DNA of 64,000 nucleotides from Persicitalea sp963803495 (lineage in GTDB: Bacteria; Bacteroidota; Bacteroidia; Cytophagales; Spirosomataceae). The translations under genes and the position numbers were made by a program. Under the pieces are notes generated by a model. The model was not told where the DNA came from and made no database searches. It saw only the letters and a list, made by a program, of their open reading frames with translations. Of the stretch, positions 37,518 through 48,976 are shown piece by piece. The stretch lies in NCBI GenBank assembly GCA_963803495.1, contig CAWDMP010000002.1:3906001-3970000 (forward strand), written 5' to 3'. How positions within the stretch are numbered: the first letter of the stretch is position 1; each line of letters starts with the position of its first letter.

Positions 37518-38730
37518 CGACCTTGCGTTTCTGGATATTGAGCCGACCGCGCATCCGCTTGTCTTCGTCCTCGTTGCCCGTCAGGCTACGTTCTACGTCC
37601 ATGGTAGCCATTTCGAGGTCGTTGCGCTCGCGGCCTACCAGCCATTCCATCTCCCGGATTTGGGTGCGTAGTTGTTCCTCCTCGCTTTTCAGCTCGAAGG
37701 CCGGGTACTTGCGGCTGATTACGCGCGACAGGTAGCTAAGCTCGAATATCTTGTCGCAGGTAGAGCGGAAACGGTCAGCCAGTTCACGGTCCGACTGCTT
37801 GTAGGGAATCCTGATTTCCTTCCATTTACTCAAGAGTACCTTGGCGTTTTCGGCGGCGGTGACGATGTTATCGTTTCGGAGCGTGTGTTCGGCCTGCTCC
37901 ATCAGCTTCTGCTGCTCCACCGTGCGTGGGTCCACGCGTACCGTGGGCTGGATGCCTTTGGCAAGATTATACTTATCGTAAAACAGTTTGAGAAAGTGCC
38001 GGTAGGCCTTATTGATCTTAAAAAATTTCTTGGGAGGCAACTCACCGATTTCGTTCCAGGCCTTGCGAATCTCGCGGGTTTTCTTGTAAGACTCGTCCAG
38101 ATCCTTACTCCACGATAGTTGCTTGACCTGCTTGATGAGGGCTTCGTATTGGTCTACCTTGGCCTGGGTAATTTTGTTGAGCGCGGCAAAATGCTCGCGG
38201 CGGCGGTGGAAAAACCCATCGAGAATGTCCTGGAACTCCTTGTCGACTTCGTCTTGTACTTCATTGTCGATCGGGCCCGTCCTGATCCACTTGGACTTAA
38301 CCTCCTGCAGCTCATCGGTAGCCGCCTGCCAGTCTTCAATGGCAGCCGCGGTACGTGCATCTTCGATCAAAGCACGCTTGATTTCCAGGTTTTTGATCTG
38401 ATTGACCCGAATCAGCTCGGTCAGGTAGTCTTCGGCCTTATCAAGGCGTTCGAGCAGGGGGATGAAATCGCCCAGGGCATCGAAGCCGATCAGCTTCCGG
38501 CGCAACTGAACCAGTTTGGTGAGGTAAGATCCTTTGTTCTGGGCTTCTTCGATTTCCGTTTCCAGCGTATCGACTTTGTTTTTGGCGATCGTGAAACGGT
38601 TCTCGAAGTACTCGATCGCTTCTTCTTCCGTCCTTTTCACTTCGCCAATTTGGCGGTCTTCACTGCCGAGATACCCTTTCAAAAATACTTTGCCATCCTT
38701 TATGTAGCCGTATTCTTCCTTATTTTCCAT
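37459..38730 (-). CDS. DUF349 domain protein
   Basis: A 423-residue, highly charged, helix-rich cytoplasmic protein. Repeated DUF349 units with a W in a fixed place are visible: AIEDWQAATDELQEVKSKWI, YKKTREIRKAWNEIGELPPK and NAKVLLSKWKEIRIPYKQSD. Each is followed by a basic F/Y-rich stretch (FFKINKAYRHFLKLFYDKY). It starts MENKEEYGYIKDGKVFLKGY. DUF349 proteins are single-copy and conserved in Bacteroidota; function unknown. It overlaps the LacI gene convergently. Confidence 0.85.
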   Translation of the reverse strand: MENKEEYGYIKDGKVFLKGYLGSEDRQIGEVKRTEEEAIEYFENRFTIAKNKVDTLETEIEEAQNKGSYLTKLVQLRRKLIGFDALGDFIPLLERLDKAEDYLTELIRVNQIKNLEIKRALIEDARTAAAIEDWQAATDELQEVKSKWIRTGPIDNEVQDEVDKEFQDILDGFFHRRREHFAALNKITQAKVDQYEALIKQVKQLSWSKDLDESYKKTREIRKAWNEIGELPPKKFFKINKAYRHFLKLFYDKYNLAKGIQPTVRVDPRTVEQQKLMEQAEHTLRNDNIVTAAENAKVLLSKWKEIRIPYKQSDRELADRFRSTCDKIFELSYLSRVISRKYPAFELKSEEEQLRTQIREMEWLVGRERNDLEMATMDVERSLTGNEDEDKRMRGRLNIQKRKVAMKDKILREFQRKLDRLER

Positions 38731-38921
38731 TACTAATTTAAATCTTATGTGTGGGGTTTAGAGTTCCAAGAGCAGCGCACGGGCCGGGGTCTCCGTCGTT
38801 ATTTAGTTTTAAAGTACTAATATATTTAGAATATTGGGCACGTAAGGTATCTAAAATACAACTTACCATGTCCTTTTTAGGCTTAATTAGCGATATTTGC
38901 CAAGCACAAAATAACTAAAAA

Positions 38922-40589
<1,668 letters not shown>

Positions 40590-40599
40590 TACTTGTGGT

Positions 40600-40616
40600 A
40601 CGGGCTTCCAGCCCGT
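40600..40616. repeat. Short palindrome (REP-like) after ettA
   Basis: ACGGGCT-TCC-AGCCCGT, a 7-bp stem with a 3-nt loop, 11 bp after the ettA stop. Palindromes of this wording occur in many copies in related genomes (from general knowledge). It lacks a T-run, so a terminator role is doubtful. Confidence 0.45.
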
Positions 40617-40661
40617 CTACCGCGACGCCAAAAAAATACACTCCAAAAATCTCGCGAAGAA

Positions 40662-41901
40662 ATGCCAAAATTCAAATACCCCGTCAAAAACCCGTTCCAT
40701 GCCCGCGCCGTGACTGAGCCTACTTTCGAGGAGGACATATTCGGCGAAAGCAACCTTTACGTAAATCTCGACGAAGTGAGGGGCAAAGAATATTTGCGGT
40801 ACATCAAGTTCGACTTGGGAATCAGCTCAGACGGAACGCTGACCACCACGAACGAATACGTCAAACTCATTTTTTCCGGCCATATTGGTTCGGGAAAGAC
40901 AGTCGAACTAACGCGCTTGCACCACCAGTTGAATAAGCCGGAGGAGTACTTTTCAATCTTCATCGGCATTGAAGAAGAAGTTGAAATATCTCGATTTGTA
41001 GCGGAGGATTTTTACGTGTTGCTGATTGCCGGACTACTGCAAAGACTGGATGAAGCAGGAATTTCACAAAGTACCAGGTCGCTCGAAGAATTGTCCTCTT
41101 TATTCCTTAGCGACGAAGAAATAAAGAAAGAAATCAGCGAAACCTACAAAGATGAACTGGAAGGAAAAGCAGGATTAGAGCTTAACTTTCTCAGCATCTT
41201 CAAAATGGGCGGATTGCTGAAAAACTATATTGGGCAGTGAAACCAAAACGTCCAGAACTATTCGACAAACGACTCGCAAGAACTTACTCCGACTGATTCA
41301 GCTTTTTAACGATTACCTGTCAGATATTCGGGAAGTTGTTATTACGAAAGGGCTGGGCCAAGATATATTATTTGTGGTGGATGGCTCCGAAAAAATCACA
41401 TTCGACAAGTACGAAACGTTATTTGTGAAAGACGCCAGCGTTTTCGTGAGCCTGAACGTCAATATGCTTATGAGCGTACGAATCGACGCTTTTTACCAAA
41501 TTGAGAAGGCGCCGATCAGGTTTACCAACCGATATATCGTACCCATGATCAAGACCGAGGAAACAAAAGCGAAAGAAGCCCTATGCGAGATTATCACCAG
41601 ACGCATTGACTTTGATACATTTTTTGACGACCAGGACGCGTTGAATGCTTGCATTCATTATTCGGGTGGCTGCATTCGTCAACTTTCCGAAGTGGTGAAC
41701 GCCACCATCCGCAAAACTCGTGGCGAGCGAAAAATCACGACAGCGGTGGTTGATAACGTGGTAAAGGAAATTGGCAATATGATGCGGGAACGTTTCGATA
41801 AACCGTATATCGAAATCTTGAAAAGTGGCGATTACGAACCTGCTAATGACAATGGTAAAAGAAATGCTTTACGGTCTTATGCTTCTAAAGTACAACGGTA
41901 G
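40662..41901 (+). CDS. P-loop NTPase (STAND/AAA-like), single-base frame break
   Basis: About 412 residues when reconstructed, starting MPKFKYPVKNPFHARAVTEP at 40662. The Walker A loop GHIGSGKT (residues 73-80) and a Walker B-like strand DILFVVDGSEKI are clear. The region after them (FVSLNVNMLMSVRIDAFYQI, IVPMIKTEETKAKEALCEII, SGGCIRQLSEVVNATIRKTR) resembles the lid and winged part of STAND-type ATPases. The frames meet at GGG (41232-41234): dropping one G gives KNYIGSETKTSRT. It is followed after 46 bp by a TPR protein with an NTPase-like head. No known effector domain is visible. Function unknown; a conflict (defence) role is inferred. Confidence 0.75.
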
Positions 41902-41947
41902 GTCCATTCGATAAAGATCAATCCAATTCTGGAAAAATTCATGCAAG

Positions 41948-43739
41948 ATGCTGGAGAACTTTGAGCAAAATAAAATCCGCAACGACGAGCTACTGGAAGA
42001 AGCGCAGTTTGCGCTCCAGCAGCGTACCGATCCGAACATCGTCCTGATGAGCGCGAGCGACTACGGCTTGCAGCGAAAAATCGTAGCGCGGCTCAAAGAA
42101 AAACTCACCGAATACCAGTTTTGCGACATAGATCTCACGCCCTACCAGGTAGTATCGCTTCACAAAGCTCTGCAAGAGTACCTTCCCGCCGAAGTACTCT
42201 ACTCTCCACCGATCACCTATTGCGTCAATGTCTTCGGTCTGGAAAACAGCCGCCTGGCTTCCCGAGGCGGAGAAATCATCGATTCGGGCATGATTGCCCA
42301 ATTGAACTACGAGCGGGAAGTCGTTTTCCGCAAGCCCAACTACCTCACCATCCTCTGGGGCGACCACGATTTCTTCGTGCAGTTGCAGCGACAGGCCCCT
42401 GATTTTTGGAGTTGGGTGACGTATTGTTTTGAGTTTGAGCAGGAGGAGGAGTATGAGGAGGTAGTTTTGGAAAGAGGAGTTTGTTCCTAACTACTCCGCC
42501 AGGCTGCCGGAACGGAGCGAATACATCGAAAGCTTGGAAACAAAATTAGATCGGCTTCCCTTAAATGACCTCGATAAGTCGCGTACTACACAGGAACGCA
42601 TCAATATGTACAGTTTGTTGGCCGCCGAGTACGCCCAATATTTTGATTACGAGAACGCGAAAAAATATTACGAGAAGGCGATTGGCTTGTACGAACAGTT
42701 AGGTGAAGTCAGCTATTCAATTAATAAATTGTTGTTCGATTATGCCACTTTGCACTTAACGTTCAGGCATTTTGACGAAGCATTACATTATTATGAGAAA
42801 GTTTTAGAAAGACTTTCAAAGCAAAATGATACTTCAAACTTCGGTAGCACCTACCACCAGATCGGCATGGTGTATGAGGAGCAGCGGGGCTTGGGATCAG
42901 GCTTTGGAAAACTACCGCCTGGCCCTCAAATGGAAGCAGGACACGGGGCAGCAGCATGAAATCGGAGGCACCTACCACCAGATCGGCCGAGTGCATCAGG
43001 AGCAGCGGGGCTGGGATCAGGCTTTGGAAAACTACCGCCTGGCCCTCAAATGGAAGCAGGACACGGGGCAGCAGCATTCAATCGGTAGCACCTACCACCA
43101 GATCGGCCGAGTGCATCAGGAGCAGCGGGGCTGGGATCAGGCTTTGGAAAACTACCGCCTGGCCCTCAAATGGAAGCAGGACACGGGTCAGCAGCATTCA
43201 ATCGGTAGGCACCTACCACCAGATCGGCATGGTGTACGAAGAGCAGCGGTCCTGGGCGCAGGCTTTGGAGAACTACCGCCTCGCTCTGAAATGGAAGCAG
43301 GACATGGGGCAGCTGCATGAAATTGGTAGCACCTACCACCAGATCGGCAGGGTGTACGAAGAGCAGCGGGGCTGGGATCAGGCTTTGGAAAACTACCGCC
43401 TGGCCCTCAAATGGTTTCAGGACACGGGGCAGCAGCATGAAATCGGAGGCACCTACCACCAGATCGGCATGGTATATGAGGAGCAGCGGGGCTGGGATCA
43501 GGCTTTGGAAAACTACCGCCTGGCCCTCAAATGGTATCAGGACACGGGGCAGCAGCATTCAATCGGAGGCACCTACCACCAGATCGGCAGGGTATACGAG
43601 GAGCAGAAAAGAGTTTACTGAGGCTCAGCAAAACTTTAAAAAAGCATTAGAATCACTACCTCAATATTTTGAAACAGAACGAGACATAGTTAGTGAATCA
43701 CTTCAAAGGGTTGAAGGTCAAATGTCAATTAAAGCTTAA
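41948..43739 (+). CDS. Degenerate NTPase-like head fused to tandem TPR repeats (several frame breaks)
   Basis: About 595 residues when reconstructed. Residues 1-180 form an alpha/beta domain (DPNIVLMSASDYGLQRKIVA, IAQLNYEREVVFRKPNYLTI, then QRQAPDFWSWVTYCFEFE). The order of strands and the APDFWSW motif recall STAND-type ATPase heads, but there is no Walker A, so it looks like an inactive version. A linker (VPNYSARLPERSEYIESLET) leads to divergent TPRs and then six nearly identical 40-residue TPRs. Four indels are needed: at TTTT 42465-42468, TT 42891-42892, GG 43208-43209 and AAAA 43607-43610. The end is LQRVEGQMSIKA. The gene probably acts with the NTPase before it. Confidence 0.7.
42843..43606 (+). 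repeat. Tandem 120-bp TPR-coding repeats, six full copies plus a partial
   Basis: Units start at 42843, 42964, 43084, 43204, 43325 and 43445, with a partial at 43565. Each encodes GSTYHQIGRVHQEQRGWDQA and LENYRLALKWKQDTGQQHEI with few changes. The differences are mainly at MVYEE/RVHQE, the K/F/Y at ALKW(K/F/Y)Q, and HEI/HSI. Long stretches are identical at the DNA level, which indicates recent duplication or gene conversion. The fourth unit (43204-43324) is the most diverged. Confidence 0.9.
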
Positions 43740-43781
43740 CTGTATGAAGAAACGTCTCCCATTTCGTTCTTTTCTATTACC

Positions 43782-43890
43782 CTCACTTACAAATGCGACT
43801 CCGACCTGTTTACGATATCCGCCACGGGCGGCAAGCCGAAGCGGCTGACTTTCCACTTAGTGAATGAAGTGCCCTACGACTTAACGCGCG
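43782..43890 (+). pseudogene. Fragment of a tricorn-like protease gene
   Basis: The frame beginning LTYKCDSDLFTISATGGKPK and continuing RLTFHLVNEVPYDLTRE matches the propeller segment DVFVMPVTGGEPKRLTFHSA and DELPYDF of the intact tricorn-like gene at 53.4-53.5 kb. DNA identity is obvious over about 80 bp (for example CACGGGCGGC and CCGAAGCG). An ATG-AAG-AAA at 43744 may be the remains of the start. No longer open frame exists, so this is a decayed or translocated copy. Confidence 0.65.
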
Positions 43891-43969
43891 AAAAGACACG
43901 GAGATCGTTTTTTAGATTGTTAATGGGATAGGGTTATGAAGCCTCATACCGTCGGGAAGCCACATCGCC

Positions 43970-46900
43970 ATGACAAAAATCTACCTCGCCCTTTTTCTGT
44001 TATTTCTCACCAATGCAGTCTTCGCGCAGATCACAGTAGTTGGTACGGTCACCAATGAACGCGGACAAACAATCAAAGGCGCAATAGTGGCGGTGAAATC
44101 AATCAATCTCAGTACGACCACTGACCTAATGGCAAGTTCTGCCCTAAATGTACCCAAGCAAAATGCAGTACTGGTTTTCTCCGCTCTTGGCTATGCGATT
44201 CAAGAGATAATAGCGACCGAACGCAGTTCTTTGTACATACGATTGGTACGCGATGAAGACGCTCCAATCGAAGAGTTGGCGGTAGCTTACGACCAACAAA
44301 AGAAGAAACAAGTAATAGGCTCGGTCGTAGCGGTGAAGGGTTCACAATTGTTAAAATCGCGCACGCCGAATCTATCCGCTTCGCTGGCGGGGCGATTGCC
44401 GGGACTCACGGTGCTCAATCCCAGCGGCGAGCCTGGCCGTGATGGGAGCACGTTTTTCGTCCGGGGACTCAACACGCCTTCTGACAATAATCCGCTGATT
44501 GTCATAGATGGCATTCCCAATCGTTTTGGCGGTCTGGACCGAATTAATCCGGCCGACATCGAGAGCATTTCGGTGCTGAAGGACGCTTCGACCGCGATGT
44601 ATGGGGCTATGAATGGCGTCATTCTGGTCACCACCCGCCGTGGCCAGATCGGCAAACCCACACTGACCTACTCGTTTAATCAAGGATTTACCAATCCGAC
44701 GGTCATTCCCAAAATGGCCAACGCCGCGCAGTATGTCTCTATGCTGAACGAGTTGGACATCTACGCGAATCTGCCTTCTACAGAATGGCCAGCCGCGCAG
44801 CGCGCTTACCAGTCGTCGGGCGTGTACAATCGGCCCGACGGTACCACACGAACGCCGCCTTATTCCCCACAAGACATGGTTCAGTTCAACGACGGTTCCG
44901 ACCCCTGGGGACACCCCGATACGGGTTGGTTTGGCGCTACGCTCAAAAGAAATTCGCCGCAAGTGCGACACACGGTGCAGCTCAACGGTGGCACCACGAA
45001 TTTTCGGTACCTGGCTTCGCTGGGGTACCTGAACCAGGATGCTTACTACCGCAATTCAGCTACCGGCTACCAGCAGTATGATCTGAGAATCAACCTCGAT
45101 GCGTCTATCAACAAGTACATCAATCTTTCGCTGGATGTGCTGGGACGTCAGGAGGCGCGCGCGTACTCGCCCAGGTCGGCCAGCACCATTTTCAGAATGA
45201 TGATGCGCGGAAAACCTCAGCAACCCGCCTTTTGGCCCAACGGTTTGCCGGGTCCCGATCTCGAGAATGGCGATAATCCGGTGGTGATCGCCACCAACCA
45301 GGTTGGTTACGACCGGGACAAACGAAACTACGTGCAGGCGACAGGTTCGCTCGCCATCGAGGTACCCGGTGTGGAAGGACTGAAACTAACCGGAATGGTC
45401 GCCATCGACAATTTTAGCAGGAATACGAAGCTATGGGAAGTCCCCTGGACGCTGTACTACAAGGGGACTGGACTTGGGCCGGACGGCGTGACGCCCGATT
45501 TGGTGCCTACCCGCCGCGGCCCAACAGACCCCCGCCTGACGCTTGGAACCGCTGAACAACTCGACATTACGCCGCGTCTGACTGTCGCTTACGATAAAAC
45601 TATTGGCGCGCACGATTTTGGTTTGCTGGCGGGTACAGAGCGCTACAAAATGGAGCGTAGTTTCTTCACGGCCTATCGCCGGTATTTCATCTCCCCAGCC
45701 TTGGACCAGCTTTTTGCGGGAGGAGATTTGGGAAAAGACAACGCAGGAGGTAGTCTTAGTACTTCGCGTAACGGCTATTTTGGTAGACTCAATTATGGCT
45801 ACAAAGCCAAGTACCAGATCGAATTACAGGGACGGTACGATGGCTCCGATATATTACCCGCCGATGAGCGCTATCGCCTGTTTTACGGTCTGATGTTAGG
45901 TTGGGTCATTTCGGAGGAATCGTTCTGGAAGCAGGTGCTTCCCGCCGGGACGTTTCTCAAAATTCGGGGTTCCACAGGTGTCTTGGGCAGCGACCGATCG
46001 ATAGTTTCGCCGTCGTCGAATTTTACTCCATCTTCTATCAATAATGGAACTTCTCCCGTACCGGCTTATTATTTACCCAGCCCTACATACAATCTAGGAT
46101 TGGACGGATGGGCTGTCCAAGGTCGGTTGACGTTTGAATTGGATATGTTCTTCCATCCCCACACTAAAACCAGGACTTTTACCATGAGTTCCGGTTCTAG
46201 AATACCTATTGAGGAAATCACCGAAATAGCTAATCGGGGAGGGGAGTTCAGCATCACCTACCGCAACAAGAGCACAAAACTGCCTATCACCATTGGAATC
46301 AACGGCGGCTACGCCCGGAATAAAATTATATTTTCGTACGAGGCACCGGGCGTACCAGACTGGCAACGGTCGACGGGAAAGCCTGTCAACGCTTATTTAG
46401 TATATAAATCCGACGGCGTATTCAGAGACCAAACAGAGATCGATGCCGACCCACTCGATTATTCTGCACTGGTGAAGCAGTTGCGACCGGGTGATATGAA
46501 GTACCAAGACATCGATGGCGATAAGAAAATCACACCCGACGACCGCGTTCGTCCCAACACCAGCAATCTACCCGTATTTCAAGGCGGGATTGCACTGGAT
46601 GGCCGGTACAAAAATTTCGACCTTAGTATTCTCCTCCAAGGCTCAGCGGGTGCAAGGCAATTTATCAGTACGGGCGAGTCAGGTACCATCGGCAACTATT
46701 TGCTGGATGTGTACCAAAACCGCTGGTCGATCGATAGTCCGAGCAGCGTGCATCCACGCATCGCCAACCGGAACGATCAGTACTATTCCAATGGCAACGA
46801 TTATTTGCTACGGAGCACTGATTATATCCGATTGAAGAATTTAGAACTGGGCTATTCTGTCCCCACGAAGCTCATTGATAAAATCGGAATGAGCCACTTT

Positions 46901-47035
46901 CGGTTGTACCTCAGCGGGTATAACCTGTTTACGCTTGAGCGCTTAAAAGTGTTTGATCCCGAAAACACCAGTGCATTGGGATACTACTATCCGCAGCAGA
47001 AAATTGTCAGCTTTGGTTTGGAGGTAACTTTTTGA
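43970..47035 (+). CDS. SusC/RagA-family TonB-dependent outer-membrane receptor (no SusD partner)
   Basis: A 1021-residue receptor with a signal peptide (MTKIYLALFLLFLTNAVFAQ), a carboxypeptidase-like regulatory domain (VVGTVTNERGQTIKGAIVAV), a plug (RLPGLTVLNPSGEPGRDGST, then FVRGLNTPSDNNPLIVIDGI and SISVLKDASTAMYGAMNGVI) and a 22-strand barrel ending KIVSFGLEVTF. Import uses TonB energy. The regulatory domain is slightly short compared with typical SusC. No SusD-type lipoprotein or glycan enzyme is adjacent; instead a fatty-acyl activating operon follows 138 bp later. The substrate is unknown. Confidence 0.93.
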   Translation: MTKIYLALFLLFLTNAVFAQITVVGTVTNERGQTIKGAIVAVKSINLSTTTDLMASSALNVPKQNAVLVFSALGYAIQEIIATERSSLYIRLVRDEDAPIEELAVAYDQQKKKQVIGSVVAVKGSQLLKSRTPNLSASLAGRLPGLTVLNPSGEPGRDGSTFFVRGLNTPSDNNPLIVIDGIPNRFGGLDRINPADIESISVLKDASTAMYGAMNGVILVTTRRGQIGKPTLTYSFNQGFTNPTVIPKMANAAQYVSMLNELDIYANLPSTEWPAAQRAYQSSGVYNRPDGTTRTPPYSPQDMVQFNDGSDPWGHPDTGWFGATLKRNSPQVRHTVQLNGGTTNFRYLASLGYLNQDAYYRNSATGYQQYDLRINLDASINKYINLSLDVLGRQEARAYSPRSASTIFRMMMRGKPQQPAFWPNGLPGPDLENGDNPVVIATNQVGYDRDKRNYVQATGSLAIEVPGVEGLKLTGMVAIDNFSRNTKLWEVPWTLYYKGTGLGPDGVTPDLVPTRRGPTDPRLTLGTAEQLDITPRLTVAYDKTIGAHDFGLLAGTERYKMERSFFTAYRRYFISPALDQLFAGGDLGKDNAGGSLSTSRNGYFGRLNYGYKAKYQIELQGRYDGSDILPADERYRLFYGLMLGWVISEESFWKQVLPAGTFLKIRGSTGVLGSDRSIVSPSSNFTPSSINNGTSPVPAYYLPSPTYNLGLDGWAVQGRLTFELDMFFHPHTKTRTFTMSSGSRIPIEEITEIANRGGEFSITYRNKSTKLPITIGINGGYARNKIIFSYEAPGVPDWQRSTGKPVNAYLVYKSDGVFRDQTEIDADPLDYSALVKQLRPGDMKYQDIDGDKKITPDDRVRPNTSNLPVFQGGIALDGRYKNFDLSILLQGSAGARQFISTGESGTIGNYLLDVYQNRWSIDSPSSVHPRIANRNDQYYSNGNDYLLRSTDYIRLKNLELGYSVPTKLIDKIGMSHFRLYLSGYNLFTLERLKVFDPENTSALGYYYPQQKIVSFGLEVTF

Positions 47036-47173
47036 TCTTATGATACTTAGGTGCGATGACTTTACGTTTACACTTTCGCTAGTAGGCTTTTTTTGAAAAA
47101 AAACAACCGTACACTTTGTCACTAATTTACGAGAGTACTAACTTGCAGATCGTTAAAGACTAGCGATGCGTTT

Positions 47174-48922
47174 ATGCGCCACGATAAAACCATCTTGGAT
47201 ATTGTCATAAATAGAGCTAAACGATGGCCGAATCGGGTAGCATTTATTTATCTGGTGGATGGCGAAACGGTTGAGGAAACCCTAGCTTATCAAGATCTAT
47301 ATAACCGCGCCTCAGCAATTGCAAGGTCATTGAGGGAGGCCGGGCGGCAGCCTGGCGAGCGTATCCTCCTGATGTTTCCGCAGGGATTGGCTTTCGTCGA
47401 AGCTTTTCTAGGTTGCTTATTCGGCGGATATGTGGCCGTTCCGATCACGGTACCCGGTAAAGTTCGAGGAACGGACAAAGTGGCGCATATAGTTGAAGAC
47501 GCAGGCATAGCGGCGGCACTGACGCTGGCCAAAACCCGCGAATCACTCCGTAAGTTAGCACCCGACAGTGCTTGGGTAACTGACCATATTTACTGGCTAT
47601 GCACTGACACGCTATCTCCCCTTACTGAACCTCAACCCACGCCTTTTCCCGAGCCAACGGCCGATCAGGTAGCCTTCCTGCAATATACTTCAGGCTCGAC
47701 CGGGCACCCCAAAGGGGTAATGGTGTCGCACGGAAATATCCTAGCCAATTCCGCATTTATTCAGCACGCTTTTCAAACGAGTGAGCGGAGCGTGTCGGTT
47801 TGCTGGTTACCCTCGTTTCACGACATGGGGCTGATCGACGGTATCATTCAGCCGCTCTACAGCGGCTTCACCGCCGTTTTGCTAAATCCGGTACATGTGA
47901 TGCAAAAGCCCATCCGGTGGCTGCGGGCGTTCAGCCGTTACAAGGGTACCTATGGTGGAGCGCCCAATTTCGCCTTCGACTTTTGCGTCGATCGTACCCA
48001 GCCCGAGGAGCGGCAGATGCTTGACTTGCGTTCGGTAGAACACCTATACAACGCGGCAGAACCCATTCGGACCGCCACAATGGAGCGTTTCATGGTCACT
48101 TTTGCGCCCTACGGTCTGCAACCGGCAGCATTGTTTACCTGCTTCGGCCTGGCCGAATCCACTTTGGCCGTAACCATGTGCCGCCACCATCGCCCGCCCG
48201 CCACGCTGAGCGTCGATACCGGGGATTTGGAAAACAACAGGGTGGAACTGTCGCCTGATGGCCGCACTCTAATGAGTTCCGGCTGGCCCATGACGGATAG
48301 CGTACTGCGAATTGTCGATCCAATAACCCAACGCGTGTGCCGTCCCAACGAAGTGGGCGAAATATGGACCAGTGGCCCCAGTGTGGCGCAAGGCTACTGG
48401 CAGCAGTCCGAACTGACCGAGGCCGTCTTCCGGGCTCACACTGATAATGGTGAGGGGCCGTTTCTGCGTACCGGTGATTTAGGCTTCGTAGCCCCTGATG
48501 GCAGTCTATTCGTGACCGGTCGGATCAAGGACGTGATCATCATTCGCGGGGTCAATCACTACCCACAGGATATCGAGCTAACCGTAGAGCAGAGCCATGC
48601 TTCGCTGCAAAACAATGCTGGCGCTGCCTTTCGCATTGAGCGAGATGAGGTAGAGCAGATGGTAGTGGTGCAGGAGCTGAAGCGTACCCATCTTCGAATC
48701 GTATCGGCAGAGAAAGTTGTCCAGGCCATTGTGCGACAAATCGGTATGCAACACGGTATTTCACCAGCCGCCGTCGTGCTACTGCCGCCCAATAGCGTCC
48801 CCAAAACCACCAGCGGAAAAATACAGCGCAACGCCTGTCGTCAGGCGTTCCTGACAAATGAACTACCTGCCGTGTACCGGTGGGAGCCCAACGCGGCAAT
48901 ACCAGCAACTACCCAAAGCTAA
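47174..48922 (+). CDS. Fatty acyl-AMP ligase (FAAL-type adenylate-forming enzyme)
   Basis: A 582-residue adenylating enzyme that activates a fatty acid as acyl-AMP, normally for transfer to an acyl carrier protein. The ATP loop (QYTSGSTGHPKGVMVSHGN), the aromatic SFHDMGLIDGIIQPLYSG and YGGAPNFAFDFCV, the TGDLGFV motif and the hinge RIKDVIIIRGVNHYPQDIE are present. The motif RIKDxIIIxGxNxYPQDIE distinguishes FAALs from CoA ligases. The start is the ATG at 47174. It is the first gene of a five-gene operon, followed by a carrier protein. Confidence 0.93.
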   Translation: MRHDKTILDIVINRAKRWPNRVAFIYLVDGETVEETLAYQDLYNRASAIARSLREAGRQPGERILLMFPQGLAFVEAFLGCLFGGYVAVPITVPGKVRGTDKVAHIVEDAGIAAALTLAKTRESLRKLAPDSAWVTDHIYWLCTDTLSPLTEPQPTPFPEPTADQVAFLQYTSGSTGHPKGVMVSHGNILANSAFIQHAFQTSERSVSVCWLPSFHDMGLIDGIIQPLYSGFTAVLLNPVHVMQKPIRWLRAFSRYKGTYGGAPNFAFDFCVDRTQPEERQMLDLRSVEHLYNAAEPIRTATMERFMVTFAPYGLQPAALFTCFGLAESTLAVTMCRHHRPPATLSVDTGDLENNRVELSPDGRTLMSSGWPMTDSVLRIVDPITQRVCRPNEVGEIWTSGPSVAQGYWQQSELTEAVFRAHTDNGEGPFLRTGDLGFVAPDGSLFVTGRIKDVIIIRGVNHYPQDIELTVEQSHASLQNNAGAAFRIERDEVEQMVVVQELKRTHLRIVSAEKVVQAIVRQIGMQHGISPAAVVLLPPNSVPKTTSGKIQRNACRQAFLTNELPAVYRWEPNAAIPATTQS

Positions 48923-48976
48923 TACGTACCCTGTCTACTCTTTGTTCAAAATTAATTTCTCTCAACCATCGACGTT

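Noticed and set aside
42843..43606. Regular 120-bp repeats resembling a CRISPR-like array
   Set aside because: The repeats are contiguous without spacers and encode a TPR protein in frame once indels are corrected.
47093..47118. Possible promoter before the FAAL gene (TTG then TACACTTTG)
   Set aside because: The spacer is only about 14 bp and the -7 element has an extra base, so it does not fit the consensus.
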